Assembly (NCBI GenBank): GCA_023422835.1
Contig: JAFAGI010000011.1
Coordinates: 79,010-143,009 of the forward strand
DNA: 64,000 nucleotides
Direction: 5' to 3'
From: Bacteroidota bacterium
GTDB taxonomy: Bacteria; Bacteroidota; Bacteroidia; Chitinophagales; Chitinophagaceae
Shown here in pieces: positions 63,647 through 64,000 of this stretch; within the stretch, counting starts at the first letter, position 1; each line of letters starts with the position of its first letter. The notes beneath the pieces are model-generated. The model worked only from the letters and a program-made list of their open reading frames with translations. It was not told the DNA's origin and made no database searches. The position numbers and the translations under genes are program-made.

Positions 63647-64000
63647 ATGCAACCAAAACTAAAATTCTTAGACAGATATCTAACTTTATGGATATTTCTA
63701 GCTATGGCTCTTGGCCTAGGCTTAGGATATTTCTTTCCGGGTATTTCAAATATTACAAATACACTATCTGTCGGCGCTACAAATATTCCGTTGGCAATAG
63801 GTTTGATATTGATGATGTACCCGCCACTGGCAAAGGTGGATTATTCATTACTGCCTAAAGTATTGAAGGATAAAAAAGTTGTTAGTATTTCTTTATTATT
63901 GAACTGGATTATCGGGCCTATTTTAATGTTCGGATTAGCCATTCTTTTTCTAAGAAATGAGCCTGATTATATGATTGGCTTGATATTGATAGGCTTGGCA
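63647..64000 (+). CDS. acr3: ACR3-family arsenite efflux permease, cut by window end
   Basis: 118 codons from the ATG at 63647, open to the last base. [40 protein letters not shown] and the following helices are typical of ACR3 (10-helix arsenite/H+ antiporter). It exports the arsenite made by the reductase encoded 3 nt upstream. The 3' part is outside the window. Confidence 0.93.
   Translation, partial: MQPKLKFLDRYLTLWIFLAMALGLGLGYFFPGISNITNTLSVGATNIPLAIGLILMMYPPLAKVDYSLLPKVLKDKKVVSISLLLNWIIGPILMFGLAILFLRNEPDYMIGLILIGLA

Overview
The window looks like chromosome of a Bacteroidota bacterium, most likely Chitinophagaceae. The basis is a SusC/SusD/SusE set under an ECF sigma/FecR pair, many lipoprotein signals, almost no Shine-Dalgarno sequences, promoter-like TTTG-N17..20-TAnnTTTG boxes, and typical Bacteroidota families (DUF2911, DUF3467, DUF6428, fused 2-oxoacid dehydrogenase E1, PIG-L/sodium-solute-symporter pair). 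The species cannot be fixed from this sequence alone. No rRNA, tRNA, CRISPR array, integrase or transposase was seen.

Region by region: 1-14280 is an alpha-mannan utilisation locus. A GH125 gene cut by the window edge, an unknown gene and a fused aldose epimerase lie on the + strand. Facing them on the - strand are ECF sigma, FecR anti-sigma with a duplicated C-terminal domain, SusC, SusD, SusE, GH76 and a second GH125. A GH2 enzyme diverges from the sigma gene (14579-17074), and a GH92 alpha-mannosidase lies farther away (44902-47169). Together the enzymes suit outside cutting of mannan (GH76), import (SusCD) and periplasmic trimming (GH92, GH125). 17430-27616 holds OsmC, a fused branched-chain-type E1, a Crp-like regulator, DUF2891, a run of small SRPBCC/VOC/DinB/DUF1801 genes, and a Sel1-repeat protein.

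27844-36790 is the most unusual part. It is a tight six-gene - strand operon encoding a von Willebrand A lipoprotein with a C-terminal membrane anchor, a three-helix membrane protein, a tubulin/FtsZ-like protein, a 1166-residue protein with an actin/Hsp70-type ATPase half, and two membrane-anchored coiled-coil proteins. A tubulin-like and an actin-like NTPase made with a vWA protein and coiled-coil membrane anchors suggests an undescribed envelope-associated machine.

36941-64000 is mostly housekeeping: YbdG-type MscS channel, sucC, DUF2911, a symporter with a newly noticed 40-residue membrane protein, a PIG-L gene broken by a 16-bp tandem duplication, ligA, ompA-like, lpdA, an atypical SDR, lepB, cdd, UspA, DUF3467, pruA, pdhB and YbjQ. 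It ends in an arsenic operon (arsR, a frameshifted DUF6428 gene, a phosphatase-fold arsenate reductase, ACR3 cut by the window end) with two matching operator-like palindromes. Intergenic repeats of one palindromic family occur at three places (8.7, 50.9 and 53.2 kb); their stems vary in a compensated way. A frameshifted remnant of a phosphate-binding-type protein lies at 54910-55065.
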